Below, one piece after another: positions 16,774-25,403 of a stretch of 64,000 nt of DNA. The translations under genes and the position numbers were made by a program. Location of the stretch: NCBI RefSeq assembly GCF_009184905.1, contig NZ_WESC01000010.1, positions 62,001 through 126,000 on the forward strand. The letters are read 5' to 3'. Each line of letters starts with the position of its first letter. Within the stretch, counting starts at the first letter, position 1. The notes under the pieces are model-generated. The model saw only the letters and a program-made list of their open reading frames with translations. It did not search any database and was not told where the DNA came from. The DNA comes from Parvibaculum sedimenti. Lineage in GTDB: Bacteria > Pseudomonadota > Alphaproteobacteria > Parvibaculales > Parvibaculaceae.

Positions 16774-19563
16774 ATGCTTCAACTCGGCGCTCTCGCTTTT
16801 GCCAGCCCCTGGGTGCTTCTGGGCCTCGCCGCGCTTCCAGCGATCTGGTGGCTGCTCAGGATCAGCCCGCCGCTGCCGAAGCGTGTGCGCTTTCCGGCGA
16901 TCCGCCTGCTCGTCGGTCTCGCGCATGAGGAAGAAACACCGGCCCACACGCCGCTCTGGCTGCTGCTCCTGCGGCTCGTGCTCGCGGCGGTCGTTGTCTT
17001 CGCCATAGCCGATCCAATGTGGAACCCCGCGCCCCGTGTCGCGGGCTCCGGGCCGCTTCTCATCGTCGTCGACAATGGCTGGACCTCCGCGACACGCTGG
17101 CGCGACCGCGTGAATGCGATGGACGCTCTCATCGCCGATGCGCGGCGCAACGACCGGACTGTGCTCGTCGTCGGCACGGCTCCTTCGCCCTCGTCGTCGG
17201 GCATGGTGTTCAAATCGCCCGACGACGCTGCAGCACAGGCCCGAGCGCTGCGGCCGGAACCTTATGCGACCGATCGCATGGCGCTGCTCCAGCGCCTCGA
17301 AGCCGCCGCCCCGATTCCCACAGACGGCGTACAGACGATCTGGCTGTCCGATGGCATCGACAATGGCAAGGCTTCGGACTTCTCCGCCGGGCTTTCGAAA
17401 CTCGCAGGCAATCGTGGCCTTGAAGTCGTGGAGCCGCGCGCCAGTGACCTCGCTCTCGCGCTACTGCCGCCTTCGGTCGAGGGAGACGAATTTGTAGCGA
17501 GCGTCATCCGCGCCGACGCGACGGCGCCCGCAACCGGCGCGGTGCGTGCGCTCGAAGCGGATGGCGGATTGCTGGGCGAAGCGCCTTTCAAATTCGAGAT
17601 TGGCGAGCGCAAGGCCACGGCAAAATTCGATCTGCCCATCGAGCTGCGCAACCGCGTCAGCCGTTTGGAAATTGCAGGCGAAACCTCGGCGGGCGCGGTG
17701 AGCCTCATCGACGAGCGTTGGCGCCGGCGCACTGTCGGCCTCGTCTCGGGGGCACCCATCGAGGAGGCGCAGCCGCTTCTCTCCGACCTCTATTATCTCC
17801 AGCGCGCACTCGACCCCTTCGCCGAAATCCGCCACGCCGCCGCCGATCGTGGCGCGAAAAGCGAAATCGCCGATCTCCTCTCGAAGCCGCTTTCCGTGCT
17901 GGTGCTGTCCGATCTCGGCAATCTCATTGGCTCCGATCACAATGCCATTGCAAGCTGGATCGATCAGGGCGGCGTACTGCTGCGCTTCGCAGGGCCGCAT
18001 CTCGCGGGCGCGAGCGACGATCTCGTTCCCGTTCCACTGAGAACCGGCGGGCGCGCGCTTGGCGGCGCGCTCTCATGGACGAACCCGCAGCACCTCGCGC
18101 CCTTCGAGGCAGGCAGCCCCTTTTACGGTCTTGCGACGCCGGACGATGTCACCGTCTCTCAACAGGTGCTTGCCGAGCCGACGCTCGACCTCGCCGCTCA
18201 CACATGGGCGCGGCTCGCGGATGGCACGCCGCTTGTCACCGCGACGCGGCGCGGCAAGGGCATGATCGTTCTCTTCCATGTGACGGCGAACAGCGAATGG
18301 TCAAACCTGCCGCTTTCAGGCCTGTTCGTCGACATGCTTCGCCGCGTGATCGGCCTGTCGCAGGGTGTCGCGGCGGAAGACAATGACGCCACGGATGTGA
18401 CGCTTGCCCCTGTCCACACGCTGGACGGCTTCGGTCGCCTTGGCATACCGCCCGCAACGGCGACATCTCTTCCCGCCGCCAATGTCGACGATACGCCGGC
18501 AGGTCCGCACCATCCGCCGGGCCTCTACGGACCCGCCGACGCCCCGCGCGCCTTCAATCTCGGGCGCGACGGGCTGAAACTCGAACCCATCGGCTCGCTT
18601 GCAGGCGGCGCCTCGCGCCATCCCTTCGCCGAGACGCGCGAAACGCGGCTTCGTCCTTTGGCTCTCGCCCTCGCCGTTGCGCTTATCATCGCCGACGGCA
18701 TTGCCGCGCTCTATGTGACCGGGCTTTTCGACACGACGCCGATCCGACGGCGCGGGCGGCGCATGATGGCGCCCGCGCTCTTGCTCGCCATCGGCGGGTT
18801 GGCGCTTCTGCATCCCCTGCCCGCCCGCGCGGCCGACGATGCCGACGCCTTCGCGCTCAAGGCGACGACGGACACGCATCTCGCCTATGTCATCACAGGT
18901 GACAGGACGGTGGACGATGTAAGCGAGGCCGGGTTGCGGGGCCTGACCGAGGTCCTGCGTCAGCGCACCTCCTTCGAGCCGGGCGATGCCATGGGCGTCG
19001 ACATCGCGCATGACGAGCTTTCCTTCTTCCCCGTGCTCTACTGGCCGATGACGTCAGGCCAGGAAAACCTCTCCGCCGAAACATTGACGCGCATCGACCT
19101 CTACATGAAGAATGGCGGCACCATTCTCTTCGACACGCGCGATCAGGATCGCTCGGTCGGCGGCCTGCCTGGCCCCGGCACCGAGACGTTGCGCCGCCTC
19201 CTCGGCCGTCTCGACCTGCCGCCCCTGCAACCGGTGCCGGAAAGCCATGTGCTGCGGAAGTCCTTCTACATTCTGCAGAGCTTTCCGGGACGCATGGATG
19301 GCGGCCAGATATGGATCGAGACGAGTAACGGCGGCAGCGCCAATGACGGCGTCTCTCCCATCCTCGTCGGCTCGAACGACTACGCCGCCGCCTGGGCGCG
19401 TGACGCGAACGGCCGTCCGATGTTTCCCTGCCAGCCGGGCGGCGAAATGCAGCGCGAAATGGCCGAGCGTTTCGGCGTCAACCTCGTGATGTATGCGCTG
19501 ACCGGCAACTACAAGTCCGATCAGGTCCATGTGCCTGCCCTTCTCGAACGGATGGGGCGTTAG
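16774..19563 (+). CDS. Large membrane protein with BatA-type N-terminus and C-terminal DUF4159
   Basis: Encodes 929 residues. Two membrane helices at about 6-28 and 62-84 form the BatA/TIGR02226-type N-terminal region; a large middle part (about 90-600) has a degenerate VWA-like and glutamine-amidotransferase-like look; two more helices lie at about 625-650 and 665-688, and a DUF4159 domain at about 700-920 (THLAYVITGDRTVDD). DUF4159 would be periplasmic after the ARA|ADD-like cleavage-type segment. Role unknown beyond partnership with MoxR/DUF58. Alphaproteobacteria commonly keep this arrangement. Confidence 0.88.
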   Translation: MLQLGALAFASPWVLLGLAALPAIWWLLRISPPLPKRVRFPAIRLLVGLAHEEETPAHTPLWLLLLRLVLAAVVVFAIADPMWNPAPRVAGSGPLLIVVDNGWTSATRWRDRVNAMDALIADARRNDRTVLVVGTAPSPSSSGMVFKSPDDAAAQARALRPEPYATDRMALLQRLEAAAPIPTDGVQTIWLSDGIDNGKASDFSAGLSKLAGNRGLEVVEPRASDLALALLPPSVEGDEFVASVIRADATAPATGAVRALEADGGLLGEAPFKFEIGERKATAKFDLPIELRNRVSRLEIAGETSAGAVSLIDERWRRRTVGLVSGAPIEEAQPLLSDLYYLQRALDPFAEIRHAAADRGAKSEIADLLSKPLSVLVLSDLGNLIGSDHNAIASWIDQGGVLLRFAGPHLAGASDDLVPVPLRTGGRALGGALSWTNPQHLAPFEAGSPFYGLATPDDVTVSQQVLAEPTLDLAAHTWARLADGTPLVTATRRGKGMIVLFHVTANSEWSNLPLSGLFVDMLRRVIGLSQGVAAEDNDATDVTLAPVHTLDGFGRLGIPPATATSLPAANVDDTPAGPHHPPGLYGPADAPRAFNLGRDGLKLEPIGSLAGGASRHPFAETRETRLRPLALALAVALIIADGIAALYVTGLFDTTPIRRRGRRMMAPALLLAIGGLALLHPLPARAADDADAFALKATTDTHLAYVITGDRTVDDVSEAGLRGLTEVLRQRTSFEPGDAMGVDIAHDELSFFPVLYWPMTSGQENLSAETLTRIDLYMKNGGTILFDTRDQDRSVGGLPGPGTETLRRLLGRLDLPPLQPVPESHVLRKSFYILQSFPGRMDGGQIWIETSNGGSANDGVSPILVGSNDYAAAWARDANGRPMFPCQPGGEMQREMAERFGVNLVMYALTGNYKSDQVHVPALLERMGR

Positions 19564-19566
19564 CAC

Positions 19567-21654
19567 ATGGCTGGCTGGGACATCATTTTCGAACCCTCCG
19601 TGCCGCCAGCGCTCATTCTGGCGCTCGCCATGACAGGTATTGCCGTCCTTCTCTACTCCGCCTATCGCCGCGCGCGGGGCGCGCCCTGGCGTGCTGCCGC
19701 GCTCGCCATCACACTCATCGCCCTCGTCAACCCGACGATGCGACAGGAAGACCGGCAACCCGTTCCTGATGTGGCGGCCATCGTCGTCGACCGCAGCGAC
19801 AGCATGAATATCGGCGCGCGGCCCCAGGAAGCTCAGGCCGCGCTCGCCCGTGTCGAGGCCGATCTCAAATCGATCAAGGGCATCGACACGCGCGTCGTCT
19901 ATGTCGAAGGCGGCTCCGAGGGCACGGATGAAAGCGGCGAAGGTACGCGCGCCTTCGCAGCGCTGGAGCAGGCGCTTTCCGATGTGCCGCGCGAGCGCGT
20001 CGCGGGCGCAATCATCATTACCGACGGCGAGGTTCATGACGCGCCGAAGAACGCAAAAGCACTTGGCTTCGACGCGCCGGTCCACAGCCTCATCGTCGGA
20101 CGCAAGAACGAGAAAGACCGCCGCCTCACTATTCTCGAAGCGCCGCGCTTCGGAATCGTCGACGAGCCGATGAAGCTCGCCTTCCGCGTCGACGACACGG
20201 GCGCCGAGGGACAGGGCAAGGCCGAAGCGCCCGTCACCATCTCGGTCGATGGCAAGGAAATGATGAGGACAGATGTCGTCATCGGCCAAAAGACAGAAGT
20301 CACCCTGTCGTTGAAACATGGCGGACCGAACGTCATCGAAATTGACGCGGCGCCGGGCACCGACGAGCTGACGCTGCTCAACAACCGCGCAGTCGTCGTC
20401 GCCAACGGCATTCGCGACCGGCTGCGCGTGTTGCTGATCTCGGGCGAGCCGCATCCCGGCGAGCGCACATGGCGCAACCTCCTCAAGGCCGACCCCTCTG
20501 TCGATCTCGTTCACTTCACGATTCTCAGGCCGCCAGAAAAGCAGGACAACACGCCGATCAACGAGCTCTCGCTTATCGCCTTTCCGACGCGCGAGTTGTT
20601 CGTCGACAAGCTCGATGAGTTCGATCTGATTATCTTCGACCGCTTCAAGCGTCAGGGCATTCTGCCGCTCGAATATCTGTCGAACATCGCGCGTTATGTC
20701 GAAGACGGCGGCGCCGTGCTCGACGCGGCAGGCCCTGCCTTCGCGTCGCCCTACTCGCTTTATCGCACACCGCTTGCCGCCGTCCTGCCAGCGCAGCCGA
20801 CGGGCGAGGTGACGCTTGGCGGCTTCAGGCCGGAAGTGACGGAGACGGGGCGCAAGCATCCCGTCACCGCCGATCTTCCCGGCGCGGACGGCCCTTCGCC
20901 GAAATGGGGCCGCTGGTTCCGCGTCATCGACAGCAAGGTCGATCGCGGTGAAGTGCTGATGAGCGCGCCGGGCGGCCGCCCGCTGATGGTGCTCGACCAT
21001 GCGGGCAAGGGCCGCGTCGCGCAGCTTCTCTCCGATCAGATATGGCTATGGTCGCGCGGCTACGAAGGCGGCGGACCGCAGGCGGAACTGTTGCGCCGCC
21101 TCGCCCACTGGCTGATGAAGGAGCCGGACCTCGAGGAGGAAAACCTTGCCGCCTCGATGGAAGGCGCCACGCTCGCCGTCAAGCGCCGCACCATGGCCGA
21201 CGCGACATCGCCTGCGGAAGTGACGCTGCCATCGGGCAAGGTCGTGGAGCTTCCGCTAGAAAAGACAGCGCCGGGCCGCTTCGAAGGCCGGATGCCGGCG
21301 AAGGAACTCGGCCTTTATCGCGTGGCGCAAGAGGGGCTCAATGCGGTGACGGCGGCAGGCCCGCTCAATCCGAAGGAATTCGCAGATGTGCGGGCGACCG
21401 ACGCTATCCTGAAGCCCATCGCAAACGCGACGGGCGGCGGCACCTACTGGGTCGGTGAGAATGCCGCCGACACGCCGCAGGTGCGTGGTGTGCGTCCTGA
21501 TCATGACGCGGCGGGCGACAACTGGATCGGCCTCAAGCGCAACGATCAATATCTCGTCAACGCCGTGCGTCAGGTGCCGCTGCTCTCCGGACCCATCGCG
21601 CTCATTCTGATCCTCGGCGCATTGGCCCTCGCCTGGCGCCGTGAAGGCCGGTAG
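19567..21654 (+). CDS. Membrane-anchored VWA-like protein, fourth gene of the MoxR operon
   Basis: Encodes 695 residues. Two N-terminal helices (about 12-32 and 40-55) precede a VWA-like domain with the MIDAS motif DRSDS (75-79), then ITDGEVHD at about 155-162. The rest (about 290-600) resembles a glutamine-amidotransferase-like fold without an obvious catalytic cysteine. One helix closes the protein at about 670-690. Probably a scaffold or metal-dependent adhesion component working with the MoxR ATPase. It starts 3 nt after the previous stop. Confidence 0.82.
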   Translation: MAGWDIIFEPSVPPALILALAMTGIAVLLYSAYRRARGAPWRAAALAITLIALVNPTMRQEDRQPVPDVAAIVVDRSDSMNIGARPQEAQAALARVEADLKSIKGIDTRVVYVEGGSEGTDESGEGTRAFAALEQALSDVPRERVAGAIIITDGEVHDAPKNAKALGFDAPVHSLIVGRKNEKDRRLTILEAPRFGIVDEPMKLAFRVDDTGAEGQGKAEAPVTISVDGKEMMRTDVVIGQKTEVTLSLKHGGPNVIEIDAAPGTDELTLLNNRAVVVANGIRDRLRVLLISGEPHPGERTWRNLLKADPSVDLVHFTILRPPEKQDNTPINELSLIAFPTRELFVDKLDEFDLIIFDRFKRQGILPLEYLSNIARYVEDGGAVLDAAGPAFASPYSLYRTPLAAVLPAQPTGEVTLGGFRPEVTETGRKHPVTADLPGADGPSPKWGRWFRVIDSKVDRGEVLMSAPGGRPLMVLDHAGKGRVAQLLSDQIWLWSRGYEGGGPQAELLRRLAHWLMKEPDLEEENLAASMEGATLAVKRRTMADATSPAEVTLPSGKVVELPLEKTAPGRFEGRMPAKELGLYRVAQEGLNAVTAAGPLNPKEFADVRATDAILKPIANATGGGTYWVGENAADTPQVRGVRPDHDAAGDNWIGLKRNDQYLVNAVRQVPLLSGPIALILILGALALAWRREGR

Positions 21655-21659
21655 AACCG

Positions 21660-22406
21660 TCAGGCCGCAGCCGTTGCGCTCTCGACTTCCTCGATGATGA
21701 TCCTTGCGACTTCCGCGGGCGCAGAGAGCAAGGGCGCATGGCCCGTTTCGAGCTTTGCGACGCGCGCACCGGGCAAAAGTTCCTGCATCCGGCGCTGCGC
21801 CACCAGCAAAACGGAACGGTCGCCCAGCGCCTCGACGTAAAGACGCGGCACCCGGCCAAAGCGCTCATCCGTCAGGTGCGGCGTCAGAACAAGACCGCCC
21901 AGAGGCTGCGGCACGAGTTGCGTGAAGGCCCAGTCCGCGAGATCGACGGGCGCATCGTGATAGAAGATTTCGCGCGCACCCTGCTTCGACACCGCGCAGA
22001 CCGTGCGCCCCTCGTTCCAGACGAGAAACGGCCAGATGCCGTCGATGCCGCGTTCCTCGCCTAGCTCCGCCGTAATGTCGCTGAAGCTCTTTCCATCCGG
22101 CGGAGTAATGCCCGCGATCAGGATGAGGCCACGCACCCGGTCGGGATCGTTCTCGGCCACCTGACAGGCGACCGTCGCGCCGCCGCTATGGCCGACGACG
22201 AAGGCAGGCGCATCGAGCGAGCGGAGAACGTCGCTGACCTGTGCCGCATAGAGATCGAGCGAAATCCCCTCGGTGGGTGAAGGCGGCACCATGGGCAAGT
22301 CGACCGCATGAACCTCGAAACCCGCGGCTTCAAGATAGGGCCGCACCAGATTCCAGGCCCAGCTACCCTGCCAGGCGCCATGGATCAGGACGAGATGATG
22401 CTCCAT
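21660..22406 (-). CDS. Alpha/beta hydrolase, methylesterase-like
   Basis: Encodes 248 residues. Oxyanion segment HGAWQGSWAW (9-18), nucleophile elbow GHSGG (S74), probable acid D196 in ALGDRS and His223 in ETGHAPLLS. The HGAW start and PLLSAP end resemble the plant MES/pyrethroid-esterase-like subgroup. Substrate unknown. The ATG at 22406 follows the stop of the oxygenase gene by 1 nt on the same strand, so the two are co-transcribed. Converges with the MoxR operon 5 nt away. Confidence 0.85.
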   Translation of the reverse strand: MEHHLVLIHGAWQGSWAWNLVRPYLEAAGFEVHAVDLPMVPPSPTEGISLDLYAAQVSDVLRSLDAPAFVVGHSGGATVACQVAENDPDRVRGLILIAGITPPDGKSFSDITAELGEERGIDGIWPFLVWNEGRTVCAVSKQGAREIFYHDAPVDLADWAFTQLVPQPLGGLVLTPHLTDERFGRVPRLYVEALGDRSVLLVAQRRMQELLPGARVAKLETGHAPLLSAPAEVARIIIEEVESATAAA

Positions 22407-22407
22407 T

Positions 22408-23373
22408 TCAGTAGGTCGCCGCGAAGCAATCGCGCAGATGCTGCTCGACCGTGATGGGAAGATATTTCGAGGGATTCGCCTCGTCGGCGCAGCCTGGCAG
22501 GCAATCGACCACATAATCGGGATGGCCGTCGAAGAAATAGGGCAGCGAATAACGCGCCTTGCCCGACTTGTTGATGACGCGATGCAGGTTCGAGCGATAG
22601 CGGTCATTGGTCCAGCGCGCGATCATGTCGCCGAGGTTCACCACGAAACTTCCGGGGATCGGCGGTGCATCCACCCAGCCGCGCACAGGATCCTTTACCT
22701 GCAAGCCGCCGGAATCATCCTGCATGAGCAGCGTCACGCCGCCGAAATCCGTATGTGCGCCGCAGCCGATTTCCCCCTCGCGCGCCGCAACGGGCTGCGG
22801 CGGGTAATAGAGAAGGCGCTGCACGCTCACGGGATCGCGATTGAAGTCGTCGAAGAAATCTTCGGGCAATCCGAGCGTCTGGGCGATGCCACTCATCAAC
22901 AGACGCGCCAGCCGCTCCATCTCGTCGGCATAGGCGCTTATCGTCTCCTTGAAGCCCGGAAGACCCTCGGGCCACTGGTTCGGCCCGCGATTATACTGTC
23001 CGGCCACGACGCAGGGATGATCCAGCGGATAGTCGACGCCCATCAGGAAGCTTTCCTTGAGGTCGGGAAGCGTGCCGGGATCGAGCGTCTGAAGGCCGGG
23101 CACTTCATAGCCGCGGTTCTGCGTCAGCGAGTGCGCCACGTCGAGCGCCATCTTCTCTTCCATCGGCTTGGCGAAGAACTGCTTCGCATAGTCGAAGGTC
23201 CGGTCGATCAGCTCCTGCGGCACACCGTGGCCGACAAGGTAGAGAAAGCCCTTGTCCACGCATGCCGATTTCAGCTTCGCAATGGCGGCGGCGCGAACCG
23301 CGTCATCCGCCGAAGCGAGTTCGGAAGCGTCAACAATGGGAAGCGCGGGAGCGTCGATTTCGACCGTCAACAT
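22408..23373 (-). CDS. 2-oxoglutarate/Fe(II) oxygenase, isopenicillin N synthase family
   Basis: Encodes 321 residues. An N-terminal DIOX_N region (LPIVDASELA...GFLYLVGHGVP) precedes the iron-binding facial triad H207, D209 (HTDFGG) and H264 (NLHRV), with R274 and S276 in RYSLPYFF to hold 2-oxoglutarate. The family hydroxylates or desaturates small molecules; bacterial members near esterases often act on hormones or amino-acid-like compounds, but substrate here is unknown. I chose the ATG at 23373 (MLTVEIDAPALP). Co-transcribed with the esterase. Confidence 0.88.
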   Translation of the reverse strand: MLTVEIDAPALPIVDASELASADDAVRAAAIAKLKSACVDKGFLYLVGHGVPQELIDRTFDYAKQFFAKPMEEKMALDVAHSLTQNRGYEVPGLQTLDPGTLPDLKESFLMGVDYPLDHPCVVAGQYNRGPNQWPEGLPGFKETISAYADEMERLARLLMSGIAQTLGLPEDFFDDFNRDPVSVQRLLYYPPQPVAAREGEIGCGAHTDFGGVTLLMQDDSGGLQVKDPVRGWVDAPPIPGSFVVNLGDMIARWTNDRYRSNLHRVINKSGKARYSLPYFFDGHPDYVVDCLPGCADEANPSKYLPITVEQHLRDCFAATY

Positions 23374-23472
23374 GGTGGCACTCACGAAAAGACTGGAACC
23401 GGCTATGAGCCTACGTCCGGTCAAGCGATGCCAAAAGCAGAGAAAAAAGGACAGCTTGATGCCAAAACGGCA

Positions 23473-24399
23473 TCAGCGCTTATAGGCGGGGTCCGCCTCG
23501 GCGCGAGCAGCCAGTTCCTCGGCCAGGAGCCGAAGCAAGACATCCGCCGCAACCGGCAACGAGCGCCCGGCGCGCGCATAAATGCCGAGATCGCTCAGCA
23601 CGAACCGCTTGGCATGAACGAGCGGAATGTGCAGGAAGCGTTTGTCGCGCAATTCGCCCTCGATGCCGAAGCGAGTCTGAAAGGCGATGCCGACACCCAA
23701 TTCCGCAAGCCGCTTCGTCAGCGCGATCGAATTCGACACGACCGTCTTTCGCACTGGCGCCGAACGCGCCATCAAGGGTTCGAGGGCGCGGTAGATCGAG
23801 AGGTCGGGCTTTGCCAGAAGCGCCGGATAGGCGCTGCATTCGGAAAAGCTCACCGTCTTGTGTTTTTTAAGCGGGTGGTTGCGCGGCATGACCGCGCCGA
23901 GAACGAAGCGTCCTACCGCTACCTGTCTGAGCGCCCTGTCATGCGGCAGATCGAAGGCGATGCCGATATCCGCCTCGCCCTCGGCCACCGCCTCCGCAAT
24001 GGCGCCCGACCCCATGCTGGTAATGCCGATCGTAATGTTGGGATATTGCTTGTTCAGTTTTTCGATCACGGTGGGCAGAAAGTCCGTGGCGAGCCCTTCG
24101 ACGGCGGCGATTTCCACATGGCCGATGCGAACGCCCTTCAACGCCTCGAGTTCGGAGCGTGTGCGCTCGGCATCCTGAAGCACCTCAATGACGTGGCGGC
24201 TCAACACCTCGCCCGCCGCAGTCAGCTTCAACCCACCGGGCAAGCGCTCGAAGAGCGGCATGCCGATCTCCTCCTCAAGCCGAAGGATCTGCCGGTTCAC
24301 GGCGGAGGAGGCGACATTGAGCTGCCGCGCCGCCTCGCGGATCGAGCGGCAGCGCCGGACAACGTCGAAATAATGGAGAGCGGAAGAATGAAGACGCAA
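23473..24399 (-). CDS. LysR-family transcriptional regulator
   Basis: Encodes 308 residues. HTH at about 17-36 (SIREAARQLNVASSAVNRQI), then a LysR substrate domain from about 90. The start is a TTG at 24399, the only one giving the usual LysR N-terminus (LHSSALHYFDVVRRC); no in-frame ATG lies upstream. It precedes the oxygenase/esterase pair on the same strand with a 99-nt gap and may control it, or act on an unlinked locus. It is divergent from the zinc transporter unit but the Zur box there suggests separate control. Confidence 0.88.
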   Translation of the reverse strand: MRLHSSALHYFDVVRRCRSIREAARQLNVASSAVNRQILRLEEEIGMPLFERLPGGLKLTAAGEVLSRHVIEVLQDAERTRSELEALKGVRIGHVEIAAVEGLATDFLPTVIEKLNKQYPNITIGITSMGSGAIAEAVAEGEADIGIAFDLPHDRALRQVAVGRFVLGAVMPRNHPLKKHKTVSFSECSAYPALLAKPDLSIYRALEPLMARSAPVRKTVVSNSIALTKRLAELGVGIAFQTRFGIEGELRDKRFLHIPLVHAKRFVLSDLGIYARAGRSLPVAADVLLRLLAEELAARAEADPAYKR

Positions 24400-24496
24400 G
24401 GAACACCCGAATGCCGAGAGAGTTTCCGATCATACATCGTCGGCGTGCATGACGGGACGTTCACTTGCACGCCGGATCGTTTCGGCCTAGTTTCGC

Positions 24497-24515
24497 GATG
24501 TTATAATATTACATC
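24497..24515 (+). promoter_or_regulatory. Zur box overlapping a -10 element
   Basis: GATGTTATAATATTACATC is a near-perfect inverted repeat matching the proteobacterial Zur operator ATGTTATA-N-TATAACAT with one internal mismatch. It contains TATAAT at 24502-24507, so bound Zur would block the promoter when zinc is plentiful. The next open frame starts 17 nt after it. This gives independent support that the ABC transporter imports zinc. Confidence 0.82.
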
Positions 24516-24531
24516 GACATGAAGCTCCATC

Positions 24532-24660
24532 ATGCAGAGTCACGACGCGGATATCCCCTCCCCCAGCTTCTCGGCGCTTGGCGCGAGCCTTTGGCTGAGG
24601 CTCATCGTGGCGCTTTGCGCCTCGGGTTTTCTTTGGCTCGCCGTCTGGTGGGCAAACTGA
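24532..24660 (+). CDS. 42-residue membrane protein leading the zinc transporter operon
   Basis: ATG at 24532 opens a 42-residue frame: a polar start (MQSHDADIPSPSFSALGASL) and then one hydrophobic helix ending LWLAVWWAN. Its TGA overlaps the ATG of the ABC ATPase gene (24660), so the two are translationally coupled. It lies immediately behind the Zur box. I know no named family; a small regulatory or assembly subunit of the transporter is an inference. A competing reading, in which the ATPase starts at 24519, would give the ATPase a 47-residue non-homologous N-terminus. Confidence 0.6.
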   Translation: MQSHDADIPSPSFSALGASLWLRLIVALCASGFLWLAVWWAN

Positions 24661-25403
24661 TGGGCGGCATCATCGACGTTATAGACCTGACGGTCGCCTA
24701 TGACCGCCAGCCTGCCGTCCATCACGTAAGTGGCAGTTTCGCGCGCGGAAGCCTCACCGCCGTTGTCGGGCCGAACGGCGCCGGCAAATCAACGCTCATC
24801 AAGACCATCGTCGGGCTGATGAATCCGAGCACCGGCCGCGTCGAACGCCACGGGCTCGGGCGCCGCGCCATCGCCTATTTGCCGCAACAGGCGGAAATCG
24901 ACCGCAGTTTCCCCATCAACGTGGCGGACACAGTGGCGCTCGGCCTCTGGAACGAGATCGGCCTCTGGGGCTCAATCAAGCCGAAGGGCTGGAAGCGCAT
25001 CGCCGACGCACTGGCGCATGTGGGCCTCGAAGGCTTCGGCCACCACCCTATTGCGGCACTTTCCGCCGGGCAGTTCCAGCGCGTGCTCTTCGCGCGGCTC
25101 CTGCTCCAGGACTCAGCCGTCATCCTGCTCGACGAGCCCTTCGCCGCAATTGACGAGCGCACCACCGCCGACCTTCTCGCCATCATCCACCATTGGCATG
25201 AGGAAGGCCGCACTGTCATCGCGGTGCTGCACGACATGGAGCAGGTGCGCCAGCACTTCCCGCAAACGCTGCTCATGGCGCGTGAACTCATCGGCTGGGG
25301 CGCCACATCGCAAGTGCTGACCGACGAAGCGTTGCGCCGCGCCCGTGCCATCGCCCAGGGATGGACAAACAATCACAATCACGCGACGGGGCACGCGGCA
25401 TGA
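24660..25403 (+). CDS. Zinc (metal) ABC transporter ATP-binding protein, ZnuC/AztA-like
   Basis: Encodes 247 residues. Walker A GPNGAGKST (37-45), signature LSAGQ (134-138), Walker B VILLDEP (154-160), H-loop VLHDMEQV. The family powers uptake of Zn or Mn from the periplasm. I chose the ATG at 24660 (MGGIIDVIDLTVAYD) because the ABC domain begins there. It overlaps the tiny upstream ORF and the permease start, both by ATGA-type junctions. Confidence 0.92.
   Translation: MGGIIDVIDLTVAYDRQPAVHHVSGSFARGSLTAVVGPNGAGKSTLIKTIVGLMNPSTGRVERHGLGRRAIAYLPQQAEIDRSFPINVADTVALGLWNEIGLWGSIKPKGWKRIADALAHVGLEGFGHHPIAALSAGQFQRVLFARLLLQDSAVILLDEPFAAIDERTTADLLAIIHHWHEEGRTVIAVLHDMEQVRQHFPQTLLMARELIGWGATSQVLTDEALRRARAIAQGWTNNHNHATGHAA

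Noticed and set aside
14817-16947. Two long minus-strand frames opposite moxR and DUF58
   Set aside because: Shadows of genes with intact Walker and DUF58 motifs on the plus strand.
19054-21000. Long minus-strand open frame (648 codons) opposite the DUF4159/VWA genes
   Set aside because: Arg/His/Asp-rich composition typical of antisense frames in GC-rich DNA, while the plus strand encodes recognisable domains.
22438-24522. Plus-strand open frame of 694 codons opposite the oxygenase and LysR genes
   Set aside because: No motifs; both minus-strand genes are clear family members.
24519-24659. ATPase start at 24519 giving a 47-residue N-terminal extension
   Set aside because: The ABC domain starts at 24660; the extension is an out-of-frame reading of the 42-residue membrane ORF and begins 3 nt after the Zur box.
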